Shown one piece after another: positions 30,625-43,552 of a stretch of 64,000 bases of DNA (its first letter is position 1; each line of letters begins with the position of its first letter). Source of the stretch: Symsagittifera roscoffensis (lineage: Eukaryota > Xenacoelomorpha > Acoela > Convolutidae); the NCBI RefSeq assembly GCF_963678635.1, contig NC_087064.1, positions 56,864,338 through 56,928,337 on the forward strand, written 5' to 3'. The notes below the pieces were generated by a model. That model saw only the letters and a program-made list of their open reading frames with translations, had not been told where the DNA came from and did no database searches. Position numbers and translations under genes: made by a program.

Positions 30625-31458
30625 ATTCTCTTCTTCCAAATCTGCAGTTCACTCTAGACGTACAAACTAATTCGGAGGGGAACTTGCCGTTCCTGGATTT
30701 GAACATAAATGTATCGCAGGATAGGATTGTAACTTGCAGTTGGTATCAAAAACCAACATCTACTGGACTACACTGAACTATAGAAGCTGCGCCCCAAATC
30801 AGTATGAGCGTAGTGTTATCCAAGGCACCGTGCACAGAATTTTTAGTAGTAGATCCAGCAGGAAGCAGTTTGATAAGGCTATGGAAACTGAAAGGGCGCA
30901 ATGGCTGTCAAATCAGTACCTTGAAAATTGGTCCGCAAAGGTGGCGGCAGACGCCCCGAGCAAAATCATCGAGGGTAAAGGCAAGCCCCTCGATAGTGAG
31001 AGGTGTTTGTCAACTCAATCACCAGCGGATTTGAAGAGCCCAAATCTTATGATGCAATATTGAGGTAACCAAAGCCAATATTTTGCCAACGGGTTACGAA
31101 TTTTAACTAACGTTCAAGTGGTTTTCACCACAAGAAAGCTAGAATCATGTTTACCATCACTGAAGTCAGCATTCAATTTTCTAATGAATCTAAGTCAAGA
31201 GTGGTTTATAAAGTGTCATGTAGTGGATGCACTTCCACCTATGTCGGACTAACTGTTCGACATTTGACCTCTAGAATTGAGGAACATAAAAAAGGGATTC
31301 ATCAGAAGGCCTCCACCTTCAGGGAAATACCGCAGATCTCAGTTGAGAAATTATACATAAGTCAAACAACAAATTACAATTGTTGTTACAAGAAGCAAAA
31401 CATATCAGGAAAAAGACCGATGAGTTCAGGAGCGATGAGTTCAGGAGCAAGGAGTTAA
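30625..31458 (+). pseudogene. Penelope-like element 3' part, copy B
   Basis: The PLE resumes at the base equivalent to 340 of copy A. The RT remnant (30734-31063) carries the same frameshift as copy A. The GIY-YIG domain (31147-31458) is open, with VVYKV, TYVGL and RHLTSRIEEH. Its end differs from copy A by a duplication of GATGAGTTCAGGAGC. Confidence 0.8.
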
Positions 31459-31782
31459 CACTGAAAATTTAGTCCCAAAATATTTTTGGTTCTTTATGTA
31501 AAACGTACATGTCTAAATCGAAATTATGACTCAGGAACTTCCAGTCAAATAAATTAAAAAATGTTTAATTAATTTTAAAGGATAAAATTTTTTTAATCTC
31601 AATAGTAATTTAGAAGTGAACTGTGTTTTGATTGGCTTATTTTTTAACATAATGGTTTAGAACCAAAATGTATGTGAATTATTGTAAATAGCATTTGTAA
31701 ATTGATGTATTATCGTCATGTAGATTAGTTTATTTTAAGAATCCTGACAATGCACATAGTTGCGATTACGTTTGAAATTTAC

Positions 31783-32008
31783 TTTTTAGCAAAAATCTCT
31801 TCAGTCACAGTGGGCCTTTAATCCATTTCAGATGAATCAACCTAAAACCCGCTGTATCTCAACATGACTCTGTGAAAATACACTCAATAAATTGAATTAT
31901 GTACTCACATAGTGACGCAACTCTAGAATTAAATAAATATTGTAAGTAAGGAACTTTGGAAATTTTAGGGAATAACTAGTTTTAACTCCGTTTCTCAGTT
32001 GAAATTTT
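31783..32008 (-). mobile_element. Old reverse LTR relic, copy B
   Basis: Duplicate of the relic at 1500-1725, at a constant offset of about 30283, and present for the same reason. Confidence 0.55.
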
Positions 32009-32117
32009 CAGTTGAGACATGTGTTCGGTTTTGAACGGTTGACAGCTGTAGTATAAAAGACGTTACCGAGGATGGTTGGCACGTTACCGAGGATGGAAAA
32101 GACGTTACCGAGGATGG

Positions 32118-32667
32118 TTGGCATGGTCTTTCTTGCCTCAAAAGTGCAGGGAGATTCTCTAGGCATTCAAACCTGAATGCCCTTATAAAGCAGAGTCTAT
32201 CATCTACTCACATTCCGTCTATTTTAGAACCACGACACCTCTACAGGACCGATCAGAAGCGACCAGACGGTTTGACGCTCGTTCCATGGGCTGATGGTAA
32301 GCAGCTCTTGTGGGATGTAACGGTAGTAGACTACTTAGCTCCTTGTAGGATTAATGCCGGGTTTGTTTGTAACCCTGGTACGGCTGCCGCTGAAGCGGAA
32401 GTGCGAAAAATTGACAAGTATAAAGATCTTGTAAATGATGGATATCTTTTTCAACCGCTAGCTTTTGAAATTCAGGGCGCGGCTGGCCCCAGCACAGAAG
32501 TTTTTTTGAGCAAGCTTTGTAAGAACCTAAGCATATGCACTGAGGAACCCAGAGCAGGCAGCTTTTTAAAACAGAGAATCTCCCTGGCAATACAGATTGC
32601 GAACGCCGCTTGCGTACTCGGAACAATAAATGACAAAATAACTTTCGACGAAATTTTTTACTTGTAA
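32118..32667 (+). pseudogene. LINE-type C-terminal endonuclease-like domain, copy B
   Basis: Same open frame as 1835-2384 (KRPDGLTLVPW, LLWDVTVVD, KIDKYKDL, IQIANAACVLGT). No disabling difference between the two copies is visible, which only shows that the duplication is fairly recent. Confidence 0.5.
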
Positions 32668-33793
32668 CACTTGTATATTATATTATCTCGTGTCGAGTTG
32701 CGTGTTCTTATTGAAGAAACGTAACCCGTATCGATTTCAATTGAAAAGGACTTAAACACGTGTCATCTTCTCTTATCATTATCACTTCCATATCTAAAAA
32801 AATTCCAAGGATTTTGACTGGAATACATGATGAAGGGACTATGACTGTAAATTCGGTTACTATGATACTTCTGACCTTCTGATTACCTTGAAAAAAAAAG
32901 CTGTTTTAGATGGTGTCCGGCTAATAAGACGACAACTGTTAAAACGACAGCTGCTTTTGATGGGACCTTAAGACGACACTACTCGCTATTCTCAAAATTG
33001 CATTTCTGGAGTAGTTTTGAAATTTACTTTCTATAATGCTTCTGTCTTAATGTCTTGTCGTTTAATGTCTTGTGATCTTCATGCCTTGACGTCTTAATGG
33101 CCTGTCGTATTTTTTTTATTAAGCATCGTTCTAGAGCTATCGAAAGAATACTGAGTCTGCAGCTGAAAGAAAGTTAACAAACTTGACTTTGTCGGCTTTA
33201 TTGATTTCATCCCAATTTTTGTCGGCTCTCTTGCCCGGTCTTCAGTTCCCTAACATGTTGGTAGATTTTCAAACATATTTTTGTCGAGTTTTTCAATGTA
33301 GTTAATGGTTTCCTGGTTTTAAACGAGCCATAATTGTCTGTTACAACATGTTTTCAAGTATTTTTTATGGAAGAAATTTTCAGTTTTTCAGGAGGCATAG
33401 TTTCGATTTAATGTTTTCGTTCTGAAAGTGCATCTAATAATTATAGTTTCAATTAGTTGGGTGTGTTTTAGGTTCAAGCTGTTTCACTTGAAATCGATTC
33501 TAGGTAATGGCATATCTTACTGTTTTCATGTCAAATATTTTTCGAAGAAAAAATCCCAGAAAAATTTATTTGCCATTTTTTTTTCAATTTTACTTTCATT
33601 TTGATCCTACTTTATAGCAAATAACGTATAGGGACTGTGCTTGTCCGCAATTATGTTCCTGTAAGATATGCAAGTTGTTTAATTCCCCGATTTTAAGCAA
33701 AGTTCTGATCAGAGTGGCATCCCATTCTTGTGTATTGTCGCCAATCCAAGTATTGCACAATAAACCAATCATTTAAAATGGTTGCAGAAAAAA
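32668..33793. other. Upstream region of the V-ATPase H gene
   Basis: Counterpart of 2385-3888 without the ~378-bp A-only block. AT-rich; should hold the promoter and 5' leader. No core promoter motif is convincing. Confidence 0.6.
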
Positions 33794-36700
33794 ATGGCTA
33801 CTGAGTTTGCTACCCAGTCTTTCAAAGACATGCCAGGTGCCATGGACAAGCTGAAAATTGAAGCGGTGGAAGTAAGAGAATCCCGAATCAATTGGCAGAG
33901 CTATTACCAGTAAGTTGTTTGTGAACAGGTGCTCCAACCGCTAGTGTCAGGCTTTATATCAACGCTGTTGTTTTAGAGGTCAAATGATCAGCAAAGAAGA
34001 CTTTGAGTTTATCCAACAGTTCGATTTGGCGCCTAGACACCGTAAATGCGAATTATTAGATACCAAAGGACCCGAGGTAAATTGGCTGCTGGTCTTTACG
34101 TACTTGGATATATTAAAAACTTGATTTGAAAAAAGATGAAGTTTTAGTGCGTGAAATCAATCCTGACATTGCTTCGCCATATTCCGAAAGATCAGAATCT
34201 GCGATACATTTTGACAATTGTCGATGATCTGCTGGAGGTTTGTTCAAAGCGTTTTTGAGTTTGAATAACATTGAGATCATAGAATAAACATTGGTTAGGT
34301 GTCATGGAGTTATTGAAATATCTATTTGTTTTCATTTGTAGGATCAATTACGTAGAATAGTAGCGATGTAAAATAGGGAATGTGAACAAAAAGAAAATTA
34401 TTAACAATTCATGGAAGTTGATGTTTTTTGGTCATAGGTGTTTGTACTTTTTCTCAACGTATCATAGTGTGTTTCTAGTTTTAATTTTGCCGAAGAAATT
34501 TACCATTAAGTGCACCAGCCGAGATTTTAAATAGTGCAAATGGGACTTCTGGTCTTCGGAACTTTTACGGTTACTATTAATCTGCTCTTAATCTTCACCT
34601 CACAATTGTTTGTTTCGCAGGAAGACAACTCGCGGGTAGAATTATTCGTGCAGCATTCGAAGAAGGGAGGCTCTAGTCTGAGTTGTTTTCTCCCCTTTCT
34701 ACTCAGACCGGATGCCTTTATTGCTCATCAGGCGGCTAGAATTTTGGCTACGATCTGTGTTAACGCAGTAGACCAGATGGAGGAACAGGATCTGGATTAT
34801 TATTTCACATGGTTTATTACGCAACTTGGAACAAACGGAGTAAGTCCATTGTGGTTGTAGTCTTTCTGGTCTCGAAGAGGCTGTACAACTGAGGATTTCA
34901 AGCCTTAAAGTAACATAACAAGATATGAGTTGACTGGTTCATCCTTTCAGTATTAAAAAATCTCAAAGGATTTGAAGATATGATATTTCAAGAAAGGTTA
35001 ACGGTTTGTTTGGTATGGTGTACCAGCGTAACCTTTTTTTACGAATCACCACTTGCATCGGAAAAATAAATTTACTTGAAAATAGCAGAAAAATAGTAGT
35101 TAACTAAATATTCGAAAGTATTAGGAGAGTCTGTACTCTGACAAGATAATGCGAACAGATTGGAGAGGGACCTAAACATAAACAATAATTGATTTTGTCA
35201 AATAATTGAAAGCGTGAGTATTATTCAGTCACTAAAAATCACGACTACGAAAAGATATCCTTAAGAAAAATGCGTAGATGATTCCGAAAGCGATTTCTAC
35301 TGAATTTTCCATAACGCTACGATTTTCAAGATACTTGGAAACTGTTATTTTTTAGAACGAATACCTCCAAAACGTTGCAAGATGTCTGATGAAGTTACTA
35401 AGTGTAGAAGCTTATAGACAGCGACTGGTTAACACGAAGGAAGCTGTAGGAGTAATCATTAGAGCTCTTGGGAAAAAGATCGGATTCCAGTTGCAGTACC
35501 AGCTCATTAACTGTCTCTGGCTGCTGTCGTTCAGTCAGAATATAGTGGAGACTACTTTGGTACAGTACAATCCCATACCCGTGTTGGGTTCCATTCTCAG
35601 CGAGGCTATCAAAGACAAAGTTATCAGGATCACTGTCGCATTTTTCAGAGTGAGTTCGATGATTGCGCTCGATCAAATATAACTTTCAGATTAACAGTTG
35701 AGTTAACAAAATCTTTTGATAGCTTGATTTACAATAAAATCAAATTTCTTGGCATCTCCATCCCATTTGGTCGAGAGATAACGACTCTATCTGGAACGGT
35801 AAAGGTCTCAGGCTTGAATCATTCTCTAGACCAGGACTTAATTTTTTTTCAAATTGCAAATATTCCGCGTCAAAAATTTTGTTGGCCTATCGTTAGTCTG
35901 ATTATGTTTCGTCTTAGCTTCCAAGTCACACTTTTTTATACTGTAAGCAGTTTTCATGGTAGTTGCAAGTGTATTTGATTAACTATCCCTGATTTTAAAT
36001 ATTTTTTCTCGAATTTAAAAGTATGGTTTTATTTTTGTCTGCTATATTCCAATGTTATGTCTGAGCGATATCGCAAATGGTGCCTACTGTGAATTATGGC
36101 GTTAGGTTTTACACCTAGAGACATTTAATTGTTCCGACTATTGAAAATAGGGAGGAACTTTGTTCTCGGGTGTGTTTTAGTTTTCTTTTTTTTTTGTTTT
36201 GCACGAAAAATCAGGAACCACAAATAATCATCGTAATGGGTGGAGTGATATATCATATTAAAGCCCTTTCATTCCTGATTCGAGAGTTTATAAGTTTGTC
36301 ATTTTTTTGGTTTCCTTGTTCATTTACAATCTTCTAACTGTCTGTTGGCTATGTTTGTTCTTTTTGTGTTCAATTTCAGTATATCTATATACTCCTCTAA
36401 TTCGAAAGTATGTGTTTTATCCCCTTAATTAAAGCGCGTTCATTGCTGACCGGTATTTACTATTATTCGTTGTGTACATTAGGCATATTGCTGTCCCGAG
36501 GACGCGTGTAGCAAAACCACGAAGTACGTGGTTCAAATCTCGTAGTTGGCTAATTATTTCAAAGCTTATATATTAATTTTCTGAATTTTGCTGCGCCTTT
36601 ACACCGTATTTGCAGTTTTTTGATTTTTTTTTCACGAAGTGCAATTTAGCGTCTGTGTTTATTGCGTATTATGTTCATTTTAATTCGATTGCTAAATGGA

Positions 36701-38499
36701 AGGCTAATTAAGAGTAATGAACGTAGTGAAGACTCTTATATAGTTCTTGCTGATTTTTAAAAAGTTTTTAGGAAAAGTCTTAAAAAATTGATGTACTTAC
36801 TTATATATGCACTTTTTGAGTTCAATTGAAATTCATCTGCTGAAAATGACGTAAATAGCACTCTCCAATTACGAATGTGGAAATGGCGCGAAAAAAAAAC
36901 GTGAACGATTTCTAGTTTCGAAAGTGGAATTTATTTTTAAGATTTCCCAGAGGAATAAAAACTTTGCCTATTGATCCAGTTTTCTTTAGTTGGGTTCATG
37001 TTATCAAAAAAGCGCCAGTCGTAAATTGTTCTAGAAATTTAAAGAGCTTCCAGGGCGTCTATTTTTTTCTGTGAAATTCGAAAGTTGAGATTTTTTTCAA
37101 GAAAGTCAGTGTTTTTTTTTTATGTTTACTTGCGTTCATTACTCTTTTCCAATCTTCGATTGGCTATATTTTTTTTGAATAAAACCTTTGCCCAATTTTA
37201 CTTCGACTGTTGAGTATGCCTAATTTCTAGGTTTTCGTCAGATCTTTTTTATCACACGACACAAAAAACATTTATTTGAAAAAACTCATGGAAAAGCTTT
37301 TATATGTATTTTTTAAGAATAGAGTATGGTGGTAACATTCTGTGCTACTTTTTCAGCAACCAGTTATCTTTGTTTATGAGTGTTTTTAGTTTGTTTGGCT
37401 AGTCTAGCTATTAAGTTAACTTGAAATCATTGCTATTCATGTACAAGGCAACTCAAGTTTCGCGGCTTTAGATTTTCTGAAGTTCTGATTCACGTAATCA
37501 TTTTTCAGAATTTGATCGAAGTGCCCCAAGACAAAGACGTAGTGGCCCAATTTGTTCTCTCCATGATCCAGTGCAAAGTGCCCAAATCGATCGACCTTCT
37601 CAGCAACAAAGACTTCGATGACCCCGAACTGGCAGAGGACGTCAAAGTGATCACTAAGAAACTTGAAGAGAGCATGCTTCAGATCAGCAGTTTCGATGAG
37701 TACGCGCAGGAGGTCAGATCCAACCGACTGGAATGGAGTCCAGTGCACAAGAGTGACAAGTTTTGGCGAGAGAATGCACCGAGGCTGAACGAGAATAACT
37801 ATGAGCTGCTGAGGATTCTGACCAGTTTGTTGGATTTGCAGAATGACCCACTGGTGCTGTCAGTTGCTGCGCATGATATCGGGGAGTATGTGCGCTACTT
37901 CCCAAGAGGCAGAAAGTAAGGTTTCTTGAACTGCTTTTAGGATGGAATATGATGCGCTTTACATTGAACTGAAACTAATTGTTTTAATGCCCCGTTTTTT
38001 TTTCAAAATGAGATGCAGACGACAATAAATGCCGACATGCAGTAATTTGTCTCTTTACAGAACATGCGATGAGAGCTCAGCGTTTTTTCAATCAAATTGT
38101 TTGAGAAATGTTTTTTTTAGGGTGCTGGAGACGTTGGACTGTAAAACGAAGGTGATGATGTTGATGCAACACCAGGACTCTGCCGTGAAATACAATGCAC
38201 TTCTAGCCACCCAGAAGATCATGGTCGACAATTGGTCAGCACAACGATATCAAATTTACTACTGAATTTTAACTTCTGCAATTTTCATTATTCTCAAAAT
38301 TGCTTTGATAAGCTTTAAATGGCATCCCAGAATGACATGAAGTAATCTAAAATGAGTTCCTGAGTGGATTTTCTCTAATCTCTAATAACTTTATTCCAAA
38401 TAGATTTGTTTTCTACTAAACTGTTGTTTCAGGGAATACATGGATCGAATGTCTGACAAATCCAGTGCCGGATCAGCCCAGACAGCCAAAGCCTACTAG
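33794..38499 (+). CDS. ATP6V1H: V-type ATPase V1 subunit H, intact gene (8 coding exons)
   Basis: Exons 33794-33909, 33977-34076, 34148-34237, 34621-34839, 35356-35649, 37509-37915, 38121-38234 and 38433-38499 join in phase with GT-AG borders to 468 codons ending AKAY. Subunit H (yeast Vma13) caps V1 and controls coupling of ATP hydrolysis to proton pumping on endomembranes. Family hallmarks: NWQSYYQGQMIS near the N-terminus, GFQLQYQLI in the middle, SSFDEYAQE, RLEWSPVHKSDKFWRENA, AAHDIGEYVRYFPRG and VKYNALLATQKIM in the C-terminal armadillo domain. The length is close to animal orthologues. Intron 5 (1.86 kb) holds repeats. The upstream partial copy lacks exons 6-8. Confidence 0.95.
35650..37508 (+). 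other. Intron 5 of V-ATPase H with repeat insertion
   Basis: Contains the 524-bp block 36287-36810 that is missing in copy A, followed by the dispersed repeat 36811-37165. The duplication with copy A ends at about 37339, which corresponds to 6990. Confidence 0.75.
36287..37165 (+). repeat. Long repeat shared with 40257-41135
   Basis: The first ~524 bp are nearly identical to 40257-40780, including a tRNA-like block with GTGGTTCAAATCTCG, which resembles a pol III B box. The following ~350 bp are clearly more diverged. Such a step in identity suggests recent conversion or re-copying of only the first part. Confidence 0.75.
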
Positions 38500-40256
38500 A
38501 AGTGACGAAAAAAGTAGAAAGACTTACCAGAGAATTAAAGAGAACAAGAAATGTATCCACTCAACTATTTCAAGCACCCAAGATCATGAAAACAGAATAG
38601 TCTCAAACTGTTTTTCCTATTTTACTCTTGCGCTAGTTAAAATTAAATTTGATCTTGTATCCCAGAATTGTCTCGGCTCCAAGTACAGCTAACTGAAAAT
38701 GTTCGGAGAACACCCTTTTTGCAGGTCGTGCAAGAAAAAACAAAGATCATTGGCCATTATCACTATCTACTGTTGAAGGTATTGATGATAATATAGTTAG
38801 CTAGCTTGATCTCAAGAATTTTTTTGTTATAGTTTGACGAAAAGCTGATGTATCGGTGCTGTCTACTCTAATTATTTTCATAGTTTTAAAACTTTAATTT
38901 ATTGGAATACAATCAATTTAGCAGACAGAAATGTCAGATAATATCTGTAAATACAGTTAGAGATGAAAATGTATGTTTCCGCAATGTTATCTTAATGAAA
39001 ATAAATTATGTAATCGCATGGAAAGAGAATATATTTCGAATATATTCTACGCCTCTCTCTCATGTCAAATGGAGGACAATCTTGCGCTGCATTCATGAGA
39101 CCACGATAGAGAAATTTGTCAATGAGAAAAAAGACACAAATCCACTCAGGCATATGAAAATCTTTCTGATAGCTTTTAGAGTTACCACTGTTGCCATAAA
39201 ATTTAGATGTTCCAGAAGATGGAAATTGAAGTACGCTGGGAATGTGCAAGTTTTTTGATGTTATTGAGCGAAGTGAATTTTCATTTATTTAGAGCATGCG
39301 TATTTTCTAAAAAAAGACTAAAATTTAATACGAGTTCACTTTTCCGACCTAGGTCACAAGAATTTTTAAGTATAAAAAACGAAGTGATTAAGAGTCGATG
39401 AACGTAGTTCAGACTCTTACATAAAGCTTGATTATTTTTTTGATGTTTTCTGGAAAAGTTCTCTAATGCTTGAATGTTTTACAGAAGCTCATTAATGAAT
39501 GTATGAATGCACTTCTGCATACATGCACTTTTTGAGTTCAATTTTGAAGTCATCGGCTAAAATCTAAATAAAGTGCACTCTCCAAATTCGAATGTGGAAA
39601 TGGCACGAATAAACGTGAACGAATTCTAGTTTCGAAAGTGAAATTTGATTTTTTTTTCAGAGTTTCCAGCGGATTGAAAAATTTTTTTGATCCAATTTTT
39701 TTTAAAATTAAACTAGTTTTATTTAAAAAAAATTCAATCATGAATTGTTTTAATTTAATTTCAAAGTTGAATTTCATAGAGCTCTAAGGATAGTTTTTCT
39801 TTGAAATTCGAAAATAGACGTTTTTTATTAAAATTTAGGCCATTCTTTTTTTTATTTCCTGGTGTTCATGACTCTTTTCTAACTGCCTGCTGGCTGTTTT
39901 TCATTCATGTTTTGTTGTTTTTTAAGAAAAAAAATTAATTGCGGTCAATTTTGATTTTTCTTGATATGACTCATGATTTCTTTTTAAGGTCACTTTAGTT
40001 CCTTTGTTAAGCGAAGACGAGTTCCACTATTAAACAGCAAAAGTGAAAAGGTCCCGAAAAATGTGAATGGCTTCTACTTTCTTTCCAAAATGGTCTTCAG
40101 TTTTCTGAATTTCCAGCCAAATGAAAAAACATTTATTGACCTAGTTTTCTCTAAATGGGATAACTTGAAGAGAAAAAGGGCCAATCATGAACAGTATTTG
40201 AAATTCAAAGAACTTCAATTTCAAAGTTCAAAAGTTGAAAAATGATGAAAAAAAGT

Positions 40257-41135
40257 TTATAAGTTTGTCATTTTTTGGTTTCCTTGTTCATTTACAATCT
40301 TCTAACTGTCTGTTGGCTATGTTTGTTCTTTTTGTGTTCAATTTCAGTATATCTATATACTCCTCTAATTCGAAAGTATGTGTTTTATCCCCTTAATTAA
40401 AGCGCGTTCATTGCTGACCGGTATTTACTATTATTCGTTGTGTACATTAGGCATATTGCTGTCCCGAAAACGCGTGTAGCAAAACCACGAAGTACGTGGT
40501 TCAAATCTCGTAGTTGGCTAATTATTTCAAAGCTTATATATTAATTTTCTGAATTTTGCTGCGCCTTTACATCGTATTTGCAGTTTTTTGATTTTTTTTT
40601 CACGAAGTGCAATTTAGCGTCTGTGTTTATTGCGTATTATGTTCATTTTATTTCGATTGCTAAATGGAAGGCTAATTAAGAGTAATGCACGTAGTGAAGA
40701 CTCTTATATAGTTCTTGCTGATTTTTAAAAAGTTTTTAGGAAAAGTCTTAAAAAATTGATGTACTTACTTATATATGCACTTTTTGAGTTCAATTGAAAT
40801 TCATCTGCTGAAAGTGACGTAAAAAGCATTCTCCAAAAACAAACGTGCAAATGGCGCGAAAATTCGTGAACGGTTTCTAGTTTTGAAACTGGAATTTAAT
40901 TTATAGATTTCCAGCGGAATAAAAACTTTACCTATTGATCGAGTTTTCTTTAGTTGGGTTCATGTTATCAAAAAAGCGCCAGTCGTAAATCGTTCTAGAA
41001 ATTCAAAGAGCTTAAAGGGCATATTTATTTTTTTCTTTGAAACTCAAAAGTTGAGATTTGTTCAAGAAAGTCAGTGTTTTCGTATGTTTAGTTCTGTTCA
41101 TTACTCTTTGCTAATCTTCGATTGGCTATGTTTTT
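40257..41135 (+). repeat. Second copy of the long intronic repeat
   Basis: Partner of 36287-37165. Includes the B-box-like GTGGTTCAAATCTCG near 40497 and the CACTTTTTGAGTTCAATTG start of the dispersed family near 40777. Confidence 0.75.
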
Positions 41136-42047
41136 TATGCTATCGGAGTGCAAAAAAAAATTGTGCTAAAAATGGCGCTCAAGTTTCAAATTTGGGATCT
41201 CTCTGTTGACACCTCTTTAAACAACTGTGTCTTGTTCCGTTTTCTAAGCGTTAAAAAAGATGTGAATATGAACTTACTAGATCGTGGGAGTTTTTAGTAA
41301 AATTTGCCGTTTGTACACGCTCAAAAATATGTTTCCGAGGTTTGACTTTTGCTTTCAATCGCAAGCTTCTTTTTTTTAATTGAAAGATTCAAGACGCTTG
41401 GTAGTGAAAAAAAAAGAAAATTGAATGAAAATGGAATTCGTTTGGACGCTGATTTTTTTGAGAATTCATTTGAGGAATTAAAAATGATCTATTGATAGTT
41501 TTCTTGAATTGCCGTTGTTATGTTGGAAAAGTATAAATCCTAGAAGCAGGCGCCAAATTCTGGAAATCCAAAAAACTTTATGGCGAAGTAATTTTTGAAA
41601 CTGGCAAGGTGAAAAACGGTCAGAAATGATTTGTTTGAGTGTTAGTGAACGAAATGATTTTTCTCTGATTTCGATAGTTTTTCTCTCATGTGTTTTTGTA
41701 AATTTACCTATTTATCTGAAAAAAAAGAGGCCTAAAGAGACGGTTTCAGGTTTTTTGGAAGGTTGTGACCAAAATTTGCGTTTTTGTGCTTTCCCCTCAA
41801 AAATAGTTATTCGCTCCAAAAGAGCCCTTAGAACAATTTCATGGTCGGTGGGCCGAAAGTGGATGCCCTAAAATAGTGCCAAAGGGGACCCTTCCCTTTA
41901 AGTAGTGAGAAGGTCGAATCTATGAGAGGGGGAGTCTCACTTCTAAATACGCCCCTATCTAGAATATCTAAATATACCGTCTAGCAAGAACCTGGGATGT
42001 CTATGATAAGGGATGACTATGAACTAATTATTGCTTTTATGGTTAGG

Positions 42048-42260
42048 CAATTTAGGATATATCAAGTGAGTTTGCTGAAAGTTCTGTAACTAAATTGCGG
42101 GATTCGATTTTTCAAACCAAAAAATTTCAGTTTTTGTGGTATCTCTAAGTTTTTACTGGCTTAATATTTTGCCAATTTTAGATATATCAAATGAGTTTGC
42201 TAACAAATTTCTGTAACTGAATTGTGGGATTGGATTTTTCAAACAAAAAAATTTGATATT
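42048..42260 (+). repeat. Imperfect tandem pair
   Basis: Two ~82-bp units with the common strings ATATATCAA, GAGTTTGCT, TTCTGTAACT and GATTTTTCAAAC. Only similarity, no function. Confidence 0.65.
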
Positions 42261-42349
42261 TTTTTGACATCACTTTGTTTTCCTTACTGGCTTATCTCTC
42301 AGAAATCTAATTGAGAACTAAGTATTGAAAAATGAATTGCTAACTAAGT

Positions 42350-43273
42350 TTAGCAGCATCGCGAAGTACATTCTTTGGCTATCATATCAAAGGAGACGTT
42401 TTGTAAGTGTCTGGACATTTTATCAATCTCGCCCTGCATATTTTCAAATGAAGCTATCATACATCCTGCGTCTTTATTCAAACTCTCAGGATGGTTCTGT
42501 TTCTTGCATTTCTCGCAATATTTTTTCCCTCGGTTGACAAAAGTTAAGTCAAGTTTTTCGGCGGGTACGCCGTATTGCTCTAAAACGTCAACATATTGAT
42601 GTTCGAGATCAATCACTGTACTTTCAATAGCATCCATAAATGAATCAAGTTGCGGTTTGTCTGCCCTTGTTGAACAAATCATTGAGCACATACCGCTGTC
42701 TTGATAGTTCCCCCCACCTTGCATGTCCCCGTTTTCGTTCATTCGATAAAATCCTTGCGGGTTTCCGTAGCTTTGACCTTGACTCATGTTTACAAAACTA
42801 GGTCCAAACATCCTGCTGTTTTGAGAATAACCTTGAGGTTGCATGCTGTTGTTGCTAAAACTATTGAAGCTTTGATTATTGAAACTCTTATTTGCCATCG
42901 AATTCTGACCACCAGAGAACCCGCGGGAACCTGAAGTTTTGCGCATTGTAATGGACGACTTGATTCGAGGATCTGTAAACCGAGATCCAGATCGACTTTG
43001 AAGGTTGGAACTGCCTCGCTGTGGACTCGTTTGTCGTACTGAAGAACCGGGAATTTCTCGGAAAGAGAAACGAGAGTCTTTGGAGTACGGTGATTCAGAC
43101 ATATCTCGAGATACCGACTGTGAGTTTCGACCGCCGCCACTAGAAACAAATCCGGTGCTTCGATTAACACTTCTCGGAGACTGCATATAGGCAGATCCAC
43201 TGTTTCCCGCGCTGCTGTTCATTTGACTACCACCGTAAGATTGTCCAACGCTTCTCGAGTAGTTGTAATTCAT
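42350..43273 (-). CDS. Unknown protein with Ser/Gly/Asn-rich N-terminus and Cys-containing C-terminus
   Basis: Single-exon frame of 307 codons starting MNYNYSRSVGQSYGG. Residues 1-190 are low complexity, rich in Ser, Gly, Asn, Gln and Arg with SRS/RGS-type pieces, resembling disordered RNA-binding or phase-separating regions. The last ~115 residues look folded: ADKPQLDSFMDAIEST, EQYGVPAEKLDLTFV, then YCEKCKKQNHPESLN and a C-terminal ECTSRCC. The Cys/His set (CEKC, H, C) might bind zinc. It is divergent to the PB1-like gene with 279 bp between start codons. Family not recognised; additional spliced exons cannot be excluded. Confidence 0.65.
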   Translation of the reverse strand: MNYNYSRSVGQSYGGSQMNSSAGNSGSAYMQSPRSVNRSTGFVSSGGGRNSQSVSRDMSESPYSKDSRFSFREIPGSSVRQTSPQRGSSNLQSRSGSRFTDPRIKSSITMRKTSGSRGFSGGQNSMANKSFNNQSFNSFSNNSMQPQGYSQNSRMFGPSFVNMSQGQSYGNPQGFYRMNENGDMQGGGNYQDSGMCSMICSTRADKPQLDSFMDAIESTVIDLEHQYVDVLEQYGVPAEKLDLTFVNRGKKYCEKCKKQNHPESLNKDAGCMIASFENMQGEIDKMSRHLQNVSFDMIAKECTSRCC

Positions 43274-43552
43274 GATCTGGATTGATTAGTTTGAGGCGTT
43301 GTTATCAAACGTGGTATTGAAGCGGTGACTTTGTTGAGAAAAATATGACTGTTTGAGAAATGAAAAGTCAATTGGGATATCAGGAATTCAATTCGCGTTA
43401 AGATCTTTGAAACATGTAATGAAATTGTATATGATTCGAATATCAATCAGCGTTAGACTAATTTTTTTTACTTAATTTTGATCTCGATGGTGAATTTACA
43501 ATGACTGAAAATTTAGCAAGTCTTTAGATTGGTTTTGTAATCTTGTGAAGTT
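43274..43552. promoter_or_regulatory. Shared upstream region of two divergent genes
   Basis: The 279 bp between the start codons of the minus-strand 42350-43273 gene and the plus-strand 43553-45361 gene must contain both promoters or leaders. No specific element is recognised. Confidence 0.4.

Larger units (their letters stand above)
38500..42349. other. Intergenic region with dispersed repeats
   Basis: No convincing gene. Repeats: 39387-39640 (diverged member of the TGCACTTTTTGAG family), 40257-41135 (partner of 36287-37165), and a tandem pair at about 42048-42130 and 42176-42260. A short motif AAGAGT...AACGTAGT...ACTCTT occurs three times (near 36705, 39390 and 40678). The ORF at 38902-39258 has no recognisable features and is probably chance. 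Confidence 0.6.

Noticed and set aside
38902-39258. 118-codon ORF downstream of V-ATPase H
   Set aside because: No family resemblance, AT-driven composition, also open on the other strand; surrounded by repeats.
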